Below are positions 53,963-62,583 of a stretch of DNA of 64,000 bases, piece by piece (within the stretch, counting starts at the first letter, position 1; each line of letters starts with the position of its first letter). The notes below the pieces were generated by a model, which had not been told where the DNA came from, ran no database searches, and saw only the letters and a program-made list of their open reading frames with translations. Source of the DNA: an uncultured SAR116 cluster alpha proteobacterium (GTDB taxonomy: Bacteria; Pseudomonadota; Alphaproteobacteria; Puniceispirillales; Marisalimonadaceae). A program made the position numbers and the translations under genes. The stretch is from NCBI GenBank assembly GCA_902517815.1, contig CABYED010000006.1, forward strand, positions 19,901 to 83,900, given 5' to 3'.

Positions 53963-54622
53963 ATGTCCAATGTGTTGATAGCACCATCAATATTATCATC
54001 AAATTTTTCATATTTAGCTAATGAAATTAAAGCTATTGATAAAGCAGGTGCAGATTGGATACATTTGGATGTTATGGACGGTCACTTCGTACCAAATCTT
54101 ACATTTGGACCTCCAATTATTAAATCCATAAGAAATTATTCAAAAAAACCGTTTGATGCCCATCTAATGGTTACTAACCCAGATGATCTTTTAGAAGAAT
54201 ACGTGAATGCTGGAGTTAACATGATAACTGTTCATAAAGAAGTTACTCCACATTTAGATAGAACTTTGAATCGTATTCGTGAATTAGGATGTAAAGCAGG
54301 AGTTTCTATTAATCCTGCCACCTCTATTTCAGGTCTAGAATTTTTGTTAGATAAATTAGATCTAATTCTTGTAATGACAGTTAACCCGGGTTTTGGTGGT
54401 CAAGTTTTCATAGAATCGTCTTTGAATAAAATTAAATTGATTAAAAAATTAATTAACGACATGCCTATAAAAATTCAGGTTGATGGTGGCATTAATAAGG
54501 AGGTTGCCCCAAGGGTGATTGAGGCAGGTGCAAATGTAATTGTTGCAGGTTCATCTGTCTTCAATGGAGATGGTATCGAGAGTTATTCAAAAAATATAGA
54601 AGCTCTTCGTTATAAAATTTAA
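53963..54622 (+). CDS. rpe: Ribulose-phosphate 3-epimerase
   Basis: A 219-residue TIM-barrel epimerase. Seen: APSILSSNFSYLANE near residues 7-21, DWIHLDVMDGHFVPNLTFGP near 31-50 (metal His and Asp), DAHLMV near 66-71, VNPGFGGQ near 139-146 and VDGGI near 171-175. AAAAGGAA precedes the ATG. It is followed three bases later by gph. Confidence 0.95.
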   Translation: MSNVLIAPSILSSNFSYLANEIKAIDKAGADWIHLDVMDGHFVPNLTFGPPIIKSIRNYSKKPFDAHLMVTNPDDLLEEYVNAGVNMITVHKEVTPHLDRTLNRIRELGCKAGVSINPATSISGLEFLLDKLDLILVMTVNPGFGGQVFIESSLNKIKLIKKLINDMPIKIQVDGGINKEVAPRVIEAGANVIVAGSSVFNGDGIESYSKNIEALRYKI

Positions 54623-54625
54623 AAT

Positions 54626-55288
54626 ATGAAAAAAATTAATTTTAATATCATTTTTGACTTAGATGGCACTTTAGTTCATTCAGTTCCTGATATGCATCAT
54701 GCAATAAATAAAACTTTAACTAAATATAATTTAAAAAATATATCTGAGGAAAAACTGCAGACTTTTGTAGGGGAAGGTATGTTATCTTTGTCAAAAAAAG
54801 TAGTTGATTTTTGTGGTGGAGATAAAGGTTTATATGAAGTAATTTTCAATAGTTACAGACAAAACTATTCAGAACAACCTTATAAATATAGTACTTTAAT
54901 GCCTGGAGTAATGGAGACACTTAATTTTTTTTATGAGCGAAAAATATTAATGGGCATTTGTACTAACAAGAGACAATTTGTAACTGAAAAATTAATTCAA
55001 GAAATGAATCTAAGTAAATTTTTTACCACAATCATTGGGGCAAGAGATAATATTCCGTTAAAACCAAAGCCGAATATGTTGATATTAACAATGAAGGGTT
55101 TTAAAACAACAAACAAATTGTTTTACATGGTTGGTGATACATCAAATGATATTGAAGCCGCTAAAGCAGCAAATATACAATCAATTGCGGTTGCAGGTGG
55201 TTACACTGACAAGGATGTAAACAACCTTGGAGCAAATCACACCTTAAAAAATATGAAAGATATTATCAAACTTCTAGGTTTATCTTAA
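54626..55288 (+). CDS. gph: Phosphoglycolate phosphatase-like HAD hydrolase
   Basis: A 220-residue haloacid-dehalogenase phosphatase. Seen: motif I FDLDGTLVHS near residues 10-19, motif II CTNKR near 112-116, Lys in KPKP near 147-150 and motif IV YMVGDTSNDIEAA near 162-174. rpe-gph adjacency is common in proteobacteria and clears 2-phosphoglycolate. Sugar-phosphate phosphatase is an alternative. Its last four bases overlap the convergent SDR gene. Confidence 0.9.
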   Translation: MKKINFNIIFDLDGTLVHSVPDMHHAINKTLTKYNLKNISEEKLQTFVGEGMLSLSKKVVDFCGGDKGLYEVIFNSYRQNYSEQPYKYSTLMPGVMETLNFFYERKILMGICTNKRQFVTEKLIQEMNLSKFFTTIIGARDNIPLKPKPNMLILTMKGFKTTNKLFYMVGDTSNDIEAAKAANIQSIAVAGGYTDKDVNNLGANHTLKNMKDIIKLLGLS

Positions 55289-56205
55289 ATTGGATCCCAG
55301 CTAAAAACATCACCACTTCTTTCATTTGGTGTCATTGAACTTTTAAATGAGGGGAGTACTCTTTCGGCAATTTGTTGTGGTGTCCACCCTGCTTCTGAAT
55401 GAACGCTTTTTACAGGTCTGTTTTGATTATATATAAATAATTCATTTAATCTTGAACTGAATATTTGTCCACTTACATTTTTAGCAGCTTCTGAAGCTAA
55501 AAAAACAGCTAAGGGTGCGTTGGTTTCAGGAGTCATTTTCTTTAATCTTTCAACTCTCTCTTTTTCAGCTTCAGTATTAGAAGGTATGGAATTGGTCATT
55601 CTACTCCAAGCAAATGGTGCAATACAATTTGATCTAACATTAAATCTACTCATATCTAATGCAATAGATTTTGATAACCCAACAATACCTAGTTTTGCAG
55701 CTGAATAATTAGCTTGGCCAAAATTACCAATTAAACCTGATGTACTTGTCATATGAACATATGAGCCTGAATTTTGCTCACGGAAATAAGGTGCAGCAGC
55801 TCGGCTAACGTAAAAACCGCCATTTAAATGAACGCTTATAACATTTTCCCAGTCAGAGGGTTCCATTTTATGAAAAATTGTATCTCTCAAAATACCTGCA
55901 TTATTAATAACAATATCAATTTTCCCAAATGTATTTATTGCCTTTTTAATAATCATTTGAGCACTTTCCCAAGTAGAAACACTCTCGTTACTAATAACTG
56001 CTTTGCCTCCCTTTTGTGTAATTAAACCAGTAGTTTCTTCTGCTGGAGAATTTGAACCACCTTCACCAGTCAAAGAAACTCCTATATCATTTACAACTAT
56101 AGATGCTCCCTCTGCAGCTAGTGCTAATGCTATTTCTCTACCAATACCTCCACCTGCCCCAGTTACAATAGCCACTTTATCCGTAAGTTCTAAGTCAACA
56201 CTCAT
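55285..56205 (-). CDS. Short-chain dehydrogenase/reductase, peroxisomal-MFE-2-like
   Basis: A 306-residue SDR. Seen: VTGAGGGIGREIALALA near residues 14-30 (NAD site), VVNDIGVSLTGEG with the MFE-2-type insertion near 37-49, NNAGILRD near 100-107, and the catalytic Ser, Tyr and Lys in STSGLIGNFGQANYSAAKLG. The insertion and RTPAEET-like stretch liken it to (3R)-hydroxyacyl-CoA dehydrogenase domains. It probably oxidises a 3-hydroxyacyl-CoA. Its 3' end overlaps gph by four bases. Confidence 0.9.
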   Translation of the reverse strand: MSVDLELTDKVAIVTGAGGGIGREIALALAAEGASIVVNDIGVSLTGEGGSNSPAEETTGLITQKGGKAVISNESVSTWESAQMIIKKAINTFGKIDIVINNAGILRDTIFHKMEPSDWENVISVHLNGGFYVSRAAAPYFREQNSGSYVHMTSTSGLIGNFGQANYSAAKLGIVGLSKSIALDMSRFNVRSNCIAPFAWSRMTNSIPSNTEAEKERVERLKKMTPETNAPLAVFLASEAAKNVSGQIFSSRLNELFIYNQNRPVKSVHSEAGWTPQQIAERVLPSFKSSMTPNERSGDVFSWDPI

Positions 56206-56325
56206 ATCTTAATTCCTAAATAGTTTAATCTTTATAATATAAATTTTTGTTATTAAGTCACCACAATTATTTCAAATAATCTAACTGTTGATAATTAAGC
56301 TTATATGATATTAATTAAGCTCAGT

Positions 56326-56402
56326 GGCCTCGTAGCTCATCTGGATAGAGCGCAAGATTCCTAATCTTGAGGTAACAGGTTCGAGTCCTGTCGAGGTCAC
56401 CA
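56326..56402 (+). tRNA. tRNA-Arg (anticodon CCT)
   Basis: A 77-base tRNA with CCA encoded. Acceptor stem GGCCTCG pairs with CGAGGTC (one G-U). The anticodon stem CAAGA/TCTTG encloses loop TTCCTAA with anticodon CCT at 56360-56362, reading AGG. The T arm CAGGTTCGAGTCCTG is intact. A degraded copy of its 3' part lies at 59448-59497. It sits in a 353-bp gene-free stretch (56206-56558) whose remainder shows no other feature except an inverted repeat at 56532-56554. Confidence 0.97.
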
Positions 56403-56531
56403 TTATTTTATCAAATAAATAGGTTAAGCATTTGTCTTCTTATACTTAAATTCTTGTGAATTATTTGTCAAAACTAAGTATTCAAAATTTTATAAAATAA
56501 GGAGAGTTTTAGAGAATTGTATAGTTTTTTT

Positions 56532-56554
56532 ATGATATAAACTACTTATATCAT
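56532..56554. repeat. Inverted repeat downstream of the LLM gene
   Basis: ATGATATAA (56532-56540) and TTATATCAT (56546-56554) pair perfectly over nine bases around ACTAC. It lies four bases after the 3' end of the luciferase-like gene. On that transcript the following bases are A-rich, so it is not a standard terminator. Confidence 0.55.
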
Positions 56555-56558
56555 TCAC

Positions 56559-57542
56559 TTAATTAGTTGTTTTGGCAATACAATCAATTAAAATTTCCAA
56601 TGATCTGTCATAATCTGGTAAGGCAAATAATAGGGTATTAATATTTAATTTACGAACTTTCAAAAGAAAATTTTTAAGACCTTCTACATCTGTTATTAAT
56701 TCTTCAATACCAGCGCCACTTTTTACAAGATGTATATTTTTTTTACTAAAATAACCTTTTAAAGGATTACTGTAAGATAATTCATTAATAAAGTTCTCTG
56801 CAGCTTTTTGATCTACATCTTTATCTAAAAGAAACTTGTAATATTCTTCTGCCTCAGACACTGTGTTTCCAACAAATAATGACATTGCGCTAGAAACGTT
56901 GTTAGAAGGAGCTACATTAAGTAAATGATTTTTTCTAATAGTTGTAAATATAGAATCAGCGTATTTTTTGGTAAATTCACGTCCCTCTTTAGAAAAAGCC
57001 GCACACATAACTTCTGCTTTTTTATTTTCAATATCACTTCCAATTATTGAGTTAAGTGTTTTTAAATGGCTTTTTTCTGCTCTTTTAAATCTATCAGTCC
57101 AAATAGCTGCAAATTCATATATTTTCTTAGATGAATCTAAATATTCCTTTTTGAAGTAATCAAATTCATCCTTTTTCCATCCCCCAACAATATTGATACC
57201 GAATCTATTATTAAACTCAATATTTAATCTAGAAGCTACGTGTGCAACTAATTCAGGTTCATAAGCAAAGGTGGAAAAGGTTCCAAAAATTTTTGAATTT
57301 TTAGTTCTTGGAAGTAGAAATGAGGATAAGATTATTGATTCTATTGCATCTCCCGTAATTTCTTTTTCTCCAGAATATCCTTTCCATCGAGAAATTGGAA
57401 CAAAGCTGAAATGATTATTTGGTAACGATTTTTCTACTATTTGAAGTTTTTCAGCAATTTTTTCTAAAGTAGGTTTCCATTGTGGATTTTTTGTCATGAC
57501 TAGACCACCGGTTACATTCATTCCAAAAAGACCAAATTTCAT
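56559..57542 (-). CDS. Luciferase-like (LLM) flavin-dependent monooxygenase
   Basis: A 327-residue TIM-barrel protein of the bacterial-luciferase family. Seen: KFGLFGMNVTGGL at the start, RWKGYSGEKEITGDAIESIILSSFLLPRT near residues 53-81, and NNRFGINIVGGWKKDEFDYF near 111-130, which matches the NIVSGW-type flavin segment of SsuD/RutA-like enzymes. The Ser of that motif is Gly here. The sequence is divergent overall. Members use reduced FMN to attack sulfonates, amides or alkanes. It lies between the tRNA-Arg and its relic copy, apart from metabolic partners, so the substrate is open. Confidence 0.78.
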   Translation of the reverse strand: MKFGLFGMNVTGGLVMTKNPQWKPTLEKIAEKLQIVEKSLPNNHFSFVPISRWKGYSGEKEITGDAIESIILSSFLLPRTKNSKIFGTFSTFAYEPELVAHVASRLNIEFNNRFGINIVGGWKKDEFDYFKKEYLDSSKKIYEFAAIWTDRFKRAEKSHLKTLNSIIGSDIENKKAEVMCAAFSKEGREFTKKYADSIFTTIRKNHLLNVAPSNNVSSAMSLFVGNTVSEAEEYYKFLLDKDVDQKAAENFINELSYSNPLKGYFSKKNIHLVKSGAGIEELITDVEGLKNFLLKVRKLNINTLLFALPDYDRSLEILIDCIAKTTN

Positions 57543-57691
57543 TCTCTAAACCTTATTTAACTAAGTTAACAAACTACAAAAGTTTTACAAATTGCTATTA
57601 GCATATTATTCCATCAAAATTATATAGTTTTTAATTTTTTTAGGTGACATTCAATTTTTTGAAATTGCTAAAATATTTAAAAAGGTTGGTT

Positions 57692-59152
57692 TTAGTTTAT
57701 AGCTTTAAATTCTTTTTTTATCAATGAACGATCTAATTTTCCATTTTTATTGATTGGTTTATCAATTAAAAAATGGTACTCCTTTGGAATCATATAATTT
57801 GGAATTCTTTCTTTCAAAAAATTTGATATAAATATTGAACTCTTAGCTTTTTTAGTTATTACAACTGATGCAATGAATTTACCTGCTTGATTTTCTTTTA
57901 CAATACAAACTGCCGCATCAACATCTTCTATTAATTGAATATTTCCTTCTATTTCCATAAGATCTATTCTATGACCACTAATTTTTATTTGTGAGTCTTT
58001 TCTACCAAGACAAATATACCATTTGTTGTCTTTTTTTAATATATCTCCAGTTTTAAACCATACTTTATTATTTTTTACAAAAAATTTGTCTTTATCAACC
58101 TCTTCAAAATACCCTTTGGTAACTTTTGGTCCAGTTACAAAAAGCTCACCGTCTTCAGCAATAGAAATTTGATCTTCATTTATGGGTTTCCCAATTGGGA
58201 TATAAGATAAATTTCTCTTAAAAATATTAAGGTCATTAATTTCTAAATAGAAAATCCACGGAGCCACTTCTGTTGAACCATAAAAATTATAGACTTTTTT
58301 AGGTTTCAATGATTCTTTAATGAACTTCATAGTAGAGATATGGCAAGGTTCTCCACAAACTATTAAGCAATCAATTTTCAACGTTTTAAAATTTTTTGAT
58401 TGACTAATTCTGTCTATCAATGAGGGAACAGTTATTAGACAACTAACTTCATGACGTTTAAAGAGGTCTAATGGAAAAAACGCCTCTACTTGATTATTGG
58501 GAATTGAAATTGTTCCTCCCTGAATAACACATGGAAAGATAACAGGTATAGATATTACGAAACTTGTGTCATGTATATCTGAAAAAACTTTAGTTTTTCC
58601 ATAATCAATTAAACGTAGCATGTCTTTAACATTAGCTATATAGCTCTGATGTGATATTAGAACTCCTTTAGGTTGACCAGTTGATCCAGAAGTAAAATAG
58701 ATCATTGCTGTGTCATTAGGTATGTAAACTTTATTAAGTGTATTAGCTCGTATTTTTTTTGTATTTAGAATTTTTTTGTTCAATACAATCTCATCAGAAA
58801 GCAAAGCAACTTTAAGATTTTCAAAATTCAAACCACTTGTATGGTCAGTTATAATATATTTTGGTTTCAATCTATCAATAATATTGTTTAGCCTTTTAGT
58901 TCCCATTTTAGGAGAAAGAGGGACCCAAATGTTATTGGTCAAAATAATAGCAAATATTGCAGCGTACATTTCTAAACTTTTGTCTGCAACTGTTACTATT
59001 GGTTGTCTTTCAATGTGATTAAATTTCCATAAAAAAACTTCTAAACTTTCTCTAAGTTGTTTATAAGAAAATTTTTTTGAACCACTTTTTAAAAAAATAC
59101 CTTTTGTTTCATAAATAGAGTTTATTAGATCTTTATAAAATTTTTCAGTCAT
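57692..59152 (-). CDS. DltA-like adenylation enzyme (paralogue 1)
   Basis: A 486-residue stand-alone adenylation domain related to D-alanine:carrier ligase DltA and NRPS A-domains. Seen: P-loop YFTSGSTGQPKGV near residues 151-163, NFYGSTEVAPW near 285-295, WFKTGDILKK near 371-380, GRKDSQIKISGHRIDLMEIE near 391-410, and the C-terminal NKNGKLDRS with the catalytic Lys. It should activate an amino acid or small acid and load it on a phosphopantetheine carrier such as the one at 62165-62398. It is a clear paralogue of the enzyme at 59913 (shared HDxSF and FPC, YGSTEV segments). Confidence 0.88.
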   Translation of the reverse strand: MTEKFYKDLINSIYETKGIFLKSGSKKFSYKQLRESLEVFLWKFNHIERQPIVTVADKSLEMYAAIFAIILTNNIWVPLSPKMGTKRLNNIIDRLKPKYIITDHTSGLNFENLKVALLSDEIVLNKKILNTKKIRANTLNKVYIPNDTAMIYFTSGSTGQPKGVLISHQSYIANVKDMLRLIDYGKTKVFSDIHDTSFVISIPVIFPCVIQGGTISIPNNQVEAFFPLDLFKRHEVSCLITVPSLIDRISQSKNFKTLKIDCLIVCGEPCHISTMKFIKESLKPKKVYNFYGSTEVAPWIFYLEINDLNIFKRNLSYIPIGKPINEDQISIAEDGELFVTGPKVTKGYFEEVDKDKFFVKNNKVWFKTGDILKKDNKWYICLGRKDSQIKISGHRIDLMEIEGNIQLIEDVDAAVCIVKENQAGKFIASVVITKKAKSSIFISNFLKERIPNYMIPKEYHFLIDKPINKNGKLDRSLIKKEFKAIN

Positions 59153-59447
59153 GGCTAATTATTAAATGTAAAAATGTTTTTAAATTAATTGAAATTATTT
59201 ACCTTATAACCAATCTTTTTTATTCTGTATAAAATTTTAATATATAAATTGCTATATTTTAAGGATAATAAAATCAATCAAAATTAATTTTAATAAAATG
59301 AAACTTTATAACAGTAAATTTTACCTAAATATCATTACTAATGAAAAAAAATTAGTGAACGATAGTTAATACTTAAATATTTGTTTTATGCAACATAACC
59401 CACTGATATTATCTAATATTATATAAGTTAAGGAGAAAGCCACTTTC

Positions 59448-59497
59448 TTCCTGATCTTGAGTTGACAGGCTCGATTCCTATCAAGATCAATATTATT
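59448..59497 (+). pseudogene. Decayed copy of the tRNA-Arg 3' part (att-like relic)
   Basis: Position-for-position alignment to 56358-56407 needs no gaps (offset 3090). About 40 of 50 bases agree, including CCT of the anticodon, ATCTTGAG, ACAGG, TCGA and TCCT; most differences are transitions. Looser similarity continues upstream into the D-arm side (GGAGAAAGC versus GGATAGAGC). It lacks a foldable acceptor stem and CCA. It lies in the 760-bp gene-free stretch 59153-59912, where I see nothing else convincing. Confidence 0.75.
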
Positions 59498-59912
59498 CAA
59501 TTAAACCAAAAGTTTAAGTTTTGGTGTGTTTTTCCAAAAATGTCTGTCTAATGTCTAGGTTGGTAAATTGAAATCTTAATAGAAATATTTATTATCAAAC
59601 TTTGGTATAATTTACACTAAGTTAAACTTTACGAAGTATTATAATTAAGATTTTTTATCGAGTGCTAAGATATATATAATCAATTAGAGATTTGTATTTT
59701 AATTATATAGTTATAAAACTCTTGCTTTATTGGCTTCAGTGATAAAATCAATAAACAATTAAATTTCGATAACTAATAATATATCTTAAAATTTTCATTT
59801 TTTAGCCTCAATAAACTAACATTAATTATACTTTTGAAATTTACGAAATAAAATTATATATATTGTTAAAACAATTAAAAATTTCTAATCAATTTTATTT
59901 GGAAGAGTATAT

Positions 59913-61364
59913 ATGCATAACAATACTCATGAATTTTACAGAGATCTATGGCAAGCAATATCTTTTGAAGATGATAACTTCTATTCTGATAGCTCAAGAA
60001 ACTTTCATAGTTATAAAGAACTTAAAAATAATATACTCAAATGCTGCAAAACTTTTGAAGGGGATTTTCAACTAAAAATAGCAATCCTTTGTGATAAAAA
60101 TTTTCTTAACTATTGTTCCATTTTAGGTGTTTTGTTTACAGAAAATATATGGGTTCCTTTAAGTATAAAAACACCAGATGAAAGGAATTTGCAAATATTG
60201 CAAAACTTGGACGCGGATATTCTAATAATAGACAACTCAACATCAGAGGAACTAGTTCAAAAAATATCTGATAGCAACATTAAAATTATATCAGTAAGCA
60301 GTTTATTTGCCCAAGACCCAGAAATAAGTTATCAACCAAAATTGACTAATAAGCCTGAAGACCTTGCAATGGTTTTTTATACTTCTGGATCAACAGGAAT
60401 ACCAAAAGGGGTTATGGTAAAAAATGAAGGTTTTGTAAACACTATTAAAAATGTTATTGATATTTTTAAATTTAAAAAATCACGTTTTATCGATTTGCAC
60501 GATTTAAGTTTCAACCTTTCTTATCCAATATTGTTTCCTTGTATTCTATCTAAAAGTCATTTGTTTGCAGCCAATTCTGATATTGATATTTTATTTCCTG
60601 GGAAAGCTATACTTAGAGAAAAAATCAATGTTTTGTTTACAGTGCCATCAACTCTCAAACGGATTATCCCAGAAAAAAATTCAGATGAAATAATTAATTT
60701 GCTTGAATATGTTGTGGCTTGTGGTGAACCACTTACTTTTGAACTTTTAGAAACATTCCTTCTAATTAACAAAAATCAAATATTTTACAATTTTTATGGT
60801 TCTACGGAAGTTTCAGCTTGGAATTTTGTACAAAAATGTACCCAATCGACTCTTAAATATAAGTCTACTATGAATTTTGTACCTATAGGAAGGCCAATGA
60901 TTGGTAATGATGCTATAATCCGAAATGATGGAATGCTTCTAGTGAAAGGAGTCCAAGTTACACCAGGATATATTGGGCATAAGTCAAACAGTCACTTAGT
61001 TGAGTATAGGGGGGCGGATTGGTTTCCGATGGGAGATGCTGGTGAACTAATTGATGGAATCTATTCATGTAAAGGAAGAATAGATGGAGTTCTGAAAGTA
61101 AAAGGATATAGGATTCATTTATCTGATATTGAGACTAATTTGAAGAAAATTGAAAATATTAATGAATGTGTCTGTTTTGCTAATCATGAAAAAATAACGG
61201 CTTTTGTTTTTTCTAAAAAGTACAAAGAACCAAAATCTGTTTTACAAAAAGCTAGAGAAGTTCTTCCCAGTTACATGCTTCCCTCAAAAATTATTATAGA
61301 TTTAGATGTTCCAGTTAATAAAAATGGTAAAATTGACAGAGCCAAGATTAGAGAAAAACTCTAA
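59913..61364 (+). CDS. DltA-like adenylation enzyme (paralogue 2)
   Basis: A 483-residue adenylation domain parallel to the protein encoded at 57692-59152. Seen: P-loop FYTSGSTGIPKGVMV near residues 157-171, LHDLSFNLSYPILFPC near 195-210, NFYGSTEVSAWNF near 295-307, FPMGDAGE near 371-378, GRIDGVLKVKGYRIHLSDIE near 388-407, and NKNGKIDRA at the end with the catalytic Lys. TGGAAGAG precedes the ATG. Its stop overlaps the convergent AAC(3)-like gene by four bases. It probably feeds the carrier protein at 62165-62398; substrate unknown. Confidence 0.9.
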   Translation: MHNNTHEFYRDLWQAISFEDDNFYSDSSRNFHSYKELKNNILKCCKTFEGDFQLKIAILCDKNFLNYCSILGVLFTENIWVPLSIKTPDERNLQILQNLDADILIIDNSTSEELVQKISDSNIKIISVSSLFAQDPEISYQPKLTNKPEDLAMVFYTSGSTGIPKGVMVKNEGFVNTIKNVIDIFKFKKSRFIDLHDLSFNLSYPILFPCILSKSHLFAANSDIDILFPGKAILREKINVLFTVPSTLKRIIPEKNSDEIINLLEYVVACGEPLTFELLETFLLINKNQIFYNFYGSTEVSAWNFVQKCTQSTLKYKSTMNFVPIGRPMIGNDAIIRNDGMLLVKGVQVTPGYIGHKSNSHLVEYRGADWFPMGDAGELIDGIYSCKGRIDGVLKVKGYRIHLSDIETNLKKIENINECVCFANHEKITAFVFSKKYKEPKSVLQKAREVLPSYMLPSKIIIDLDVPVNKNGKIDRAKIREKL

Positions 61365-62137
61365 ACTTGAGCCAAAAAACTATTAGGGTTTTTCTTGATA
61401 AGATTTCTTGTAACTGAATAAATATCCTTTGCATTCACTGAGTGTGCAATTATATTTTCGAAATTGCTCTCAGTAATAAATCTTCTTTTAAAAAGGTATT
61501 TATTTACTTTTGAGTAGTCGTTAAATTTTTGTGGATCTGATCTGACATAATGCTCTTGAGAACATTTTCCAATATATTTTGAATTGTCATAAATCTTACC
61601 ATCAAATTTTTTAAAATGCCTATAAGGGACTTTCATAATTTCTTCAGTATGATGAACTATAACCCATCCGTGATGCGGGTCTGTCAAAGAGGGTCCTAAG
61701 CTAAGAAGTAGAGCATTATTATCTATTAACCATTGATAAATACTATCTTGACCAAATGTAGTTTTGGAACATTCATAAAATTTATTTGGTATTATGTTAC
61801 TACTTATTAAATGGCTTGTCATGGGAGACAAAGTTCTTTTGAAAAATTTAGATTTAAGAAGTAGGTTTGGTAGCACACCTGTCTCGGGTTTTGTTTTAGT
61901 TATATCATAACGTTTATTAATAGAAAATTGATAAGTAAAGCTTGGTAATATAACAGTCTTGTCATTAATAGCCAAATCTTCAATAAAAATTTTTAGAGTT
62001 TCAATATAATTTGGAATTTCGGATTTTGGTTGATTTAAAAATAATTTTAGTAGATCAGAAAATATATATATACTTTCATATTCATACACATTCAATTTTT
62101 CAAAAATTTTTTGAATTACTTTTTTTTGTGTTTTCAT
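61361..62137 (-). CDS. AAC(3)-family N-acyltransferase-like protein
   Basis: A 258-residue protein of the aminoglycoside 3-N-acetyltransferase fold. Seen: VILPSFTYQFSINKRYD near residues 60-76, ETGVLPNLLLKS near 84-95, and SPMTSHLISS near 103-112 where the family has RSxHPxxS. FGQDSIYQWLIDNNALLLSLG lies near 127-147, and HHTEEIMKVPYR near 161-172. In glycan clusters such proteins acylate amino sugars rather than antibiotics. It is divergent from, and close to, the carrier protein gene (27 bases between the two starts), which would supply the acyl donor. Confidence 0.82.
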   Translation of the reverse strand: MKTQKKVIQKIFEKLNVYEYESIYIFSDLLKLFLNQPKSEIPNYIETLKIFIEDLAINDKTVILPSFTYQFSINKRYDITKTKPETGVLPNLLLKSKFFKRTLSPMTSHLISSNIIPNKFYECSKTTFGQDSIYQWLIDNNALLLSLGPSLTDPHHGWVIVHHTEEIMKVPYRHFKKFDGKIYDNSKYIGKCSQEHYVRSDPQKFNDYSKVNKYLFKRRFITESNFENIIAHSVNAKDIYSVTRNLIKKNPNSFLAQV

Positions 62138-62164
62138 GATTATGTCAACATGTTATTAATATTT

Positions 62165-62398
62165 ATGGATATTGTAAATAAGAATAATATATCAACTATT
62201 GTTGATAGCTTTATAGAGAAAAAGGGTTACAAAGCAGAAGACTTTTCTGAAACAGATGATTTACTCAACAATGGTATATTTGATTCTTTAGATGTAATAA
62301 ATATCATTTTAGAAATTGAAGATACTTTAGGATTGAATGTAAACACTGAAAATTTAAATGAAACTATTAACAAAAAATGGTTTTTTAACGTTAATTGA
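62165..62398 (+). CDS. Acyl/peptidyl carrier protein
   Basis: A 77-residue carrier protein. Seen: the phosphopantetheine site in NGIFDSLDVINIILEIEDTLG, with the DSL Ser near residue 40 of the protein. The acidic helical pattern and length (75-80) fit free-standing carriers. ATG 62165 (MDIVNKNN) is chosen because upstream in-frame starts would overlap the divergent AAC(3)-like gene. It is the expected partner of the two DltA-like ligases. The 185 bp after it (62399-62583) show no gene. Confidence 0.9.
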   Translation: MDIVNKNNISTIVDSFIEKKGYKAEDFSETDDLLNNGIFDSLDVINIILEIEDTLGLNVNTENLNETINKKWFFNVN

Positions 62399-62583
62399 TT
62401 TGAATTTAAAAGTTATAACAATTGATAATTAAATGAGTTTTGATATTACTGTGTTTTTATAACAGCAATACGATTTTTTAAACATTTATATATAAGTTAA
62501 TCTAAGTATTGGCAAAATCTTATTATTTTTTTTGTTATAAATCTTTATCAAGATTATTTAGTTTATATTAATTTTAAAATTAA

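Noticed and set aside
59298..59369. 23-codon frame MKLYNSKFY in the gap before paralogue 2
   Set aside because: Very short, AT-driven, and the upstream AAGGAT is too far away to be a ribosome-binding site.
56403..59447. Active integrative element between tRNA-Arg and the relic
   Set aside because: No integrase, transposase or terminal repeats other than the decayed tRNA copy.
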